Assembly: GCF_000372825.1 (NCBI RefSeq)
Contig: NZ_KB910516.1
Location: forward strand, 3,019,825-3,083,824
Direction: 5' to 3'
Length of the DNA: 64,000 nt
Source of the DNA: Methylobacterium sp. 77
Lineage (GTDB): Bacteria; Pseudomonadota; Alphaproteobacteria; Rhizobiales; Beijerinckiaceae
Below the pieces are notes generated by a model, which saw nothing but the letters and a program-made list of their open reading frames with translations, had not been told where the DNA came from and made no database searches. Of this stretch, positions 59,965 through 64,000 are shown one piece after another. Made by a program: the position numbers and the translations under genes. Each line of letters opens with the position of its first letter. Within the stretch, counting starts at the first letter, position 1.

Positions 59965-62900
59965 ATGAACCACGGCCTGGACCTTGCGCCGACGACGCCG
60001 GATCGGAGGGCGCCTTTCACCGGATTGGAGGGGCCGAAAGCCCCGATCGAGGCGCTCCGGGCCAGAATCCGGGCCGCCCATCGTCTCCCTGAATCCGGCT
60101 GCCTCACCTCCCTGATGGACGAGGCGGATCAGAGCCTGGCCGAGGATGCCGAGGCGACGCGCCTGGCGACCCATCTCGTCGCGACCCTGCGCGCAAAGGG
60201 CTCGCGCGGCCCGGTCGAGGAGCTGATGCGCGAGTTCAGCCTGTCGAGCGCCGAGGGCGTCGCCCTGATGTGCCTCGCCGAAGCGCTTCTGCGCATCCCG
60301 GATTCGGCGAGCCGCGATGCGCTGATCCGCGACAAGATCGGACATGGCGATTGGCGGTCGCATCTCGGCCATGCCACGTCCCTGTTCACCGGCGCGGCCA
60401 CCTGGGGCCTCGTCCTGACGGGGCGGGTGGTCCGGGCCGAGGACGAGGCCGGCCTTCCGGCGGCACTGACGCGCGTCCTGAGGCGCGCGGGCGAGCCGGC
60501 CATCCGCATGGGCATCGATCTGGCGATGCGGATGCTCGGCGGCCAGTTCGTCACCGGCCGCAGCATCGGCGAGGCGCTTCGCAACAGCCGGCAGAGGGAG
60601 GCCAAGGGCTTCCGCTATTCCTACGACATGCTCGGCGAGGCGGCGGTGACCGCAGCGGACGCGACCCGCTATGGCCAGGATTATGCCGAGGCCATCGCGG
60701 CGATCGGCGCGGCCTCGCGCGGGCGCGGTCCGCTCGCCGGGCCGGGCATCTCGGTCAAGCTCTCCGCGCTGCATCCGCGTTATGCCCGGGCCCAGCGCAA
60801 GAGGGTGATGGACGAGCTGCTGCCGCGCCTGATGGAACTCGCTCTCGCGGCGAGCCGCCACGATATCGGATTCAACATCGACGCCGAGGAGACCGAACGG
60901 CTCGACCTGTCCCTCGACCTTCTCGAAGCCCTGGCGATGGACGAGCGCCTCGCCGGCTGGGACGGGCTCGGCTTCGTCGTCCAGGCCTACCAGAAACGCG
61001 CGCTCCCGGTGCTGGACTTCGTCATCGATCTCGCGCGCCGGAGCGGGCACCGCCTCATGGTCCGCCTGGTCAAGGGCGCGTACTGGGATTCGGAGATCAA
61101 GCGCGCGCAGGTCGATGGGCTCGACGGTTTCCCGGTCTTCACCCGGAAGCTGCATACCGACGTGTCGTATCTCGCCTGCGCCCGCAGGCTGCTGGCGGCC
61201 GGCGAGGCGGTGTTTCCCCAATTCGCGACCCACAATGCCCGCACGCTCGCCGACATCGTCGCCCTGGCGGGAGAGGATTTCGAGTCCGGCGATTACGAGT
61301 TCCAATGCCTCCACGGCATGGGCGAGACGCTCTACGAGGAGGTCGTCGGCGGCACGGTCATCGACCGGCCGTGCCGGATCTACGCGCCGGTGGGCACGCA
61401 CGAAACCCTGCTCGCCTATCTCGTCCGGCGCCTCCTCGAGAACGGCGCCAATTCCTCCTTCGTCAACCGCATCGCCGACCCGGCGGTGCCGGTGGGCGAC
61501 CTCGTCGCCAACCCCGTCGAGCGGGCGCGCCGGGTGGTGCCGCCGGGGTCGGGCCATCCGGGGATCGCCCTCCCGCGCGACATCTTCGGCCCGAGCCGCA
61601 GGAACTCGCGCGGCCTCGACCTTGCCGACGAGGGCGTGCTCGCGGCGCTCGGCGCGGCCCTGCGGATGGGCGCGGCGACACCGCGACTGTGCCGGCCGGT
61701 TCCGGGCGATGGCGGCGAGGGCAAGGGACGCGCCGTGCCCAACCCGGCCGACACAGACGATCTCGTCGGCCACGTGGTCGAGGCGGATGATGCCACCGTG
61801 GATGCCGCCCTCGCGCTGGCGGGGCCAGCCGCTGCCGGCTGGGCCGCGACGCCGCCGTCGCGGCGGGCCGAGATCCTGAACGCGGCGGCCGACCGGATCG
61901 AGACGCGGCGCGACGCGTTCCTCGGTCTGCTGGTGCGCGAAGCGGGCAAGTCCCTCGCCAATGCCGTCGGCGAGATCCGCGAGGCGGTGGATTTCCTGCG
62001 CTATTACGCGGCGCAGGCGATGGACTTCGAGACCTCGACCCACCGGCCCCTCGGAGCGGTCGCCTGTATCAGTCCGTGGAATTTCCCCCTCGCCATCTTC
62101 ACCGGGCAGGTCGCGGCGGCGCTCGCCGCCGGCAACGCCGTTCTCGCCAAGCCCGCCGAGGAGACGCCCCTGGTGGCCGGGCTCGCAGTGGAGATCCTGA
62201 TCGAGGCCGGGATTCCGGACGGCGTGCTCGCGCTGCTGCCGGGAGACGGACGTGTCGGCGCCCGCCTCGTCGCCGACACGCGTATCGGCGGCGTCCTGTT
62301 CACCGGCTCGACCGAGGTCGCCAAGCGGATCCAGGCCGAACTCGCCGGGCGGCTCGGTCCCGATGGGCGACCGATCCCGTTCGTGGCCGAGACCGGCGGC
62401 CAGAACGTCATGGTGGTCGATTCCTCCGCCCTGCCGGAACAGGTCGTCGCCGATGTGGTGATGTCGGCCTTCGACTCGGCCGGCCAGCGCTGTTCGGCGC
62501 TGCGCGTGCTCTGCCTGCAGGAAGACATCGCCGACCGAACCCTCACCATGCTCGAAGGGGCCATGGCCGAGCTGACCGTCGGCAATCCCGACCGGCTCGC
62601 CACCGATGTCGGGCCGGTGATCAGCGAGGAGGCCCGGCAGTCGATCGAGGCGCATGTGGCGCGGATGCGGGAGCGCGGCCATGCCGTCCACCGGGTCGCG
62701 CTACCGCCCGCCTGCGCGGCGGGCCATTTCGTCCCGCCGACCCTCATCGCCATCGACGGTCTCGACGATCTCGCCGGCGAAGTGTTCGGCCCGGTGCTCC
62801 ACGTCCTGCGTTTCGAGCGCGGCGGGCTCGACAGGCTCGTCGGCGCCATCAACGAGACCGGCTACGGCCTGACCTTCGGCGTCCATAGCCGGATCGACGC

Positions 62901-63717
62901 CACCGTCGCGCACCTCGTGGAGCGGGTCGATGCGGGCAACCTCTACGTCAACCGCACGCTCATCGGCGCCGTGGTCGGCCTCCAGCCCTTCGGCGGCGAG
63001 GGTCTGTCGGGGACGGGACCGAAGGCCGGCGGCCCGCTCTATCTGCGCCGGCTCCTGGCCGCCGCGCCCGCGGAGAACGGCCTGCCCTCAACCGGCCTGC
63101 CCTCCACCGCGATGCCCGACATGCTGACATCCCTGCGCGACGCGCTGAGGGCGGCGGGGCGGGAGCGGGATGCGGCGCGGTGCGAGGCCTATGCCGGCCG
63201 CAGCCTCGTCGGCCTCGACATCGCCCTGCCCGGCCCGGTCGGCGAGAGCAATCGCTACAGCCTGCATCCGCGCGGGCGGGTTCTCTGCCTGCCGGCCTCG
63301 GAGGCCGGATTGTTCGCGCAGATCGCCGCCTGCCTCGCCACCGGCAATGCGATCCGGCTCGCCCCGCCTGCCGGCCTGCGCCCCGCCCTCGACACGCTGC
63401 CGACGGAGCTTCGGCGCGTCATCGAGCTGGCGGACGAGCCGGAGAGCGTGGGCTGCGCCGCGATCCTGGTGGAGGGTGAGGCCGACGCGATCCTCTCAGC
63501 GACGCGCCGGGCCGCCGCACGCCCCGGCGCCATCATCCCGGTCCTCGGCCTGTCGCCGGGCGGGCTGGAAGGGCAAGCCGAGGAGTTTCCCCTGGAATGG
63601 CTCCTGCGCGAACGCAGCGTCAGCACCAACACCGCCGCGGCGGGGGGCAATGCCACCCTGTTGAACCTCGGCGACGACAATCATGGCGCTGCACCGCCGA
63701 CGCCCCCCTCATCGTGA
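59965..63717 (+). CDS. putA: Bifunctional proline dehydrogenase / P5C dehydrogenase PutA, type B with ALDH-like C-terminal domain
   Basis: Oxidises proline to glutamate using FAD, then NAD+. The product has 1250 residues from ATG 59965 (the frame extends to 59836). PRODH domain near 120-490: GISVKLSALHPRYARAQ, FNIDAEETERLDLS, FVVQAYQKRALPVLDF, MVRLVKGAYWDSEIKRAQ and YAPVGTHETLLAYLVRRLLENGANSSFVNRI. P5C dehydrogenase near 540-1000: CISPWNFPLAIFTGQVAAALAAGNAVLAKP, AETGGQN, and catalytic Cys in SAGQRCSALRVL. The C-terminal 200 residues (ending ERSVSTNTAAAGGNATLL) form the ALDH-superfamily-like domain. There is no N-terminal ribbon-helix-helix, so it is not an autogenous repressor. Confidence 0.94.
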   Translation: MNHGLDLAPTTPDRRAPFTGLEGPKAPIEALRARIRAAHRLPESGCLTSLMDEADQSLAEDAEATRLATHLVATLRAKGSRGPVEELMREFSLSSAEGVALMCLAEALLRIPDSASRDALIRDKIGHGDWRSHLGHATSLFTGAATWGLVLTGRVVRAEDEAGLPAALTRVLRRAGEPAIRMGIDLAMRMLGGQFVTGRSIGEALRNSRQREAKGFRYSYDMLGEAAVTAADATRYGQDYAEAIAAIGAASRGRGPLAGPGISVKLSALHPRYARAQRKRVMDELLPRLMELALAASRHDIGFNIDAEETERLDLSLDLLEALAMDERLAGWDGLGFVVQAYQKRALPVLDFVIDLARRSGHRLMVRLVKGAYWDSEIKRAQVDGLDGFPVFTRKLHTDVSYLACARRLLAAGEAVFPQFATHNARTLADIVALAGEDFESGDYEFQCLHGMGETLYEEVVGGTVIDRPCRIYAPVGTHETLLAYLVRRLLENGANSSFVNRIADPAVPVGDLVANPVERARRVVPPGSGHPGIALPRDIFGPSRRNSRGLDLADEGVLAALGAALRMGAATPRLCRPVPGDGGEGKGRAVPNPADTDDLVGHVVEADDATVDAALALAGPAAAGWAATPPSRRAEILNAAADRIETRRDAFLGLLVREAGKSLANAVGEIREAVDFLRYYAAQAMDFETSTHRPLGAVACISPWNFPLAIFTGQVAAALAAGNAVLAKPAEETPLVAGLAVEILIEAGIPDGVLALLPGDGRVGARLVADTRIGGVLFTGSTEVAKRIQAELAGRLGPDGRPIPFVAETGGQNVMVVDSSALPEQVVADVVMSAFDSAGQRCSALRVLCLQEDIADRTLTMLEGAMAELTVGNPDRLATDVGPVISEEARQSIEAHVARMRERGHAVHRVALPPACAAGHFVPPTLIAIDGLDDLAGEVFGPVLHVLRFERGGLDRLVGAINETGYGLTFGVHSRIDATVAHLVERVDAGNLYVNRTLIGAVVGLQPFGGEGLSGTGPKAGGPLYLRRLLAAAPAENGLPSTGLPSTAMPDMLTSLRDALRAAGRERDAARCEAYAGRSLVGLDIALPGPVGESNRYSLHPRGRVLCLPASEAGLFAQIAACLATGNAIRLAPPAGLRPALDTLPTELRRVIELADEPESVGCAAILVEGEADAILSATRRAAARPGAIIPVLGLSPGGLEGQAEEFPLEWLLRERSVSTNTAAAGGNATLLNLGDDNHGAAPPTPPSS

Positions 63718-63726
63718 GGGGGCGTC
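63699..63726 (+). terminator. Hairpin overlapping the putA stop codon
   Basis: GACGCCCC(C)CTCA pairs with TGAGGGGGCGTC around a TCG loop, with one bulged C. The putA TGA lies in the loop and right arm. No T-run follows (CCGCAGC), so it is terminator-like or an RNA-stability stem rather than a proven intrinsic terminator. Confidence 0.45.
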
Positions 63727-63823
63727 CCGCAGCCCGATCGTCGGTTTTGAACGAGGGGTGGCGAGAGTTGGGCTCGGCGAACGAGAGCCGTGGATCAGCC
63801 GACGGGCTCCCGGACGCTCATTC

Positions 63824-64000
63824 TCAAGGCGCCCGGAACGCCGTTTCGAGAGCTTCGGACACGCTCTTCAGGGTCGCGGTGCGCGCCGCTTCGTCCGAGC
63901 CGATATGCGGATCGCGTTGCACGCACGGATCGGCATAGGTGAACGGCGTGTCCTTCGATCCCTCGACGATCACGCCATCCCGCTCCTCGTGGAGGAGACA
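63824..64000 (-). CDS. C-terminal end of an unidentified protein (5' end beyond window)
   Basis: The last 58 residues of a minus-strand gene running off the right edge, reading CLLHEERDGVIVEGSKDTPF, then TYADPCVQRDPHIGSDEAAR, and ending ETAFRAP. Convergent with putA, with about 100 bases between the stops. The frame is supported by balanced amino-acid use but no family is recognised from this fragment. Confidence 0.5.
   Translation of the reverse strand, partial: CLLHEERDGVIVEGSKDTPFTYADPCVQRDPHIGSDEAARTATLKSVSEALETAFRAP

Noticed and set aside
59569..62691. Minus-strand reading frame of 1040 codons across putA
   Set aside because: It is the exact antisense of a clearly functional PutA, with Arg/Gly/His-rich composition, no domain and no ribosome site. 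High-GC codon bias makes such frames open by chance.
1..64000. tRNA, rRNA, CRISPR array, transposase or integrase
   Set aside because: None could be found by reading: no cloverleaf, no regularly spaced repeats, and no transposase or integrase motifs.

Overview
The window is a GC-rich, densely coded stretch that looks like the chromosome of an alphaproteobacterium of the order Hyphomicrobiales, most likely a Methylobacterium/Methylorubrum relative. This is inferred from a GcrA cell-cycle regulator, the aerobic cobalamin route (CobG, CobN, CobE), BcsS and ExoD polysaccharide genes, an FeS-BCP type photolyase, and a large PutA with an ALDH-like C-terminal domain. No rRNA, tRNA, IS element, phage gene or CRISPR array was seen. 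GANTC sites and hairpins are discussed where they may matter.

Layout. 1-13 kb: the end of a TonB-dependent siderophore receptor, gcrA, an aminotransferase, dctA followed by a ROK kinase, a CYTH-domain protein, msrB, a YihY/BrkB membrane protein, and a malonate unit (malonyl-CoA decarboxylase, then malonyl-CoA synthetase). 13-23 kb: an MFS carrier, cobC and cobD (divergent), a DUF3616 protein, another MFS carrier, cobQ, two small exported proteins, and cobO-cobP. 23-38.5 kb: a cobalamin riboswitch heads a run of start/stop-overlapping genes, cbtB-cbtA-DUF1636-cobW-DUF4349 lipoprotein-cobN-cobG-cobH-cobI-cobJ. cobK then faces a separate cobL-cobE-cobM-cobB unit. 38.5-47 kb: an XRE regulator, an IsdG-like haem-degrading enzyme, a fosmidomycin-resistance-type carrier, an exopolysaccharide priming glycosyltransferase, zur divergent from znuC-znuB, exoD and bcsS. 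47-53.5 kb: photolyase, SDR, formyltransferase-like and DUF2256 genes, then a molybdenum-cofactor enzyme maturation set (MocA-like, MPT-binding, split XdhC). 53.5-64 kb: an amino-acid-type periplasmic binding protein, an extended IF-1, parC, recO, a lipoprotein, a ChaC-like cyclotransferase, putA, and the end of an unidentified gene.

How the genes work together. The corrin-ring genes present are cobI, G, J, M, K, L, H, B, N, O, P, C, D and Q plus cobE and cobW, so the window holds most of the oxygen-dependent pathway from precorrin-2 to GDP-cobinamide. It lacks cobF, cobA, cobS/T and the lower-ligand genes. Cobalt uptake (CbtAB) and the chelatase (CobN) sit on the riboswitch-led transcript, whereas cobL-E-M-B start from a different promoter region. 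Zinc import genes sit beside their likely repressor, with a candidate Zur operator in the shared intergenic region, but no binding-protein gene (znuA) is nearby.
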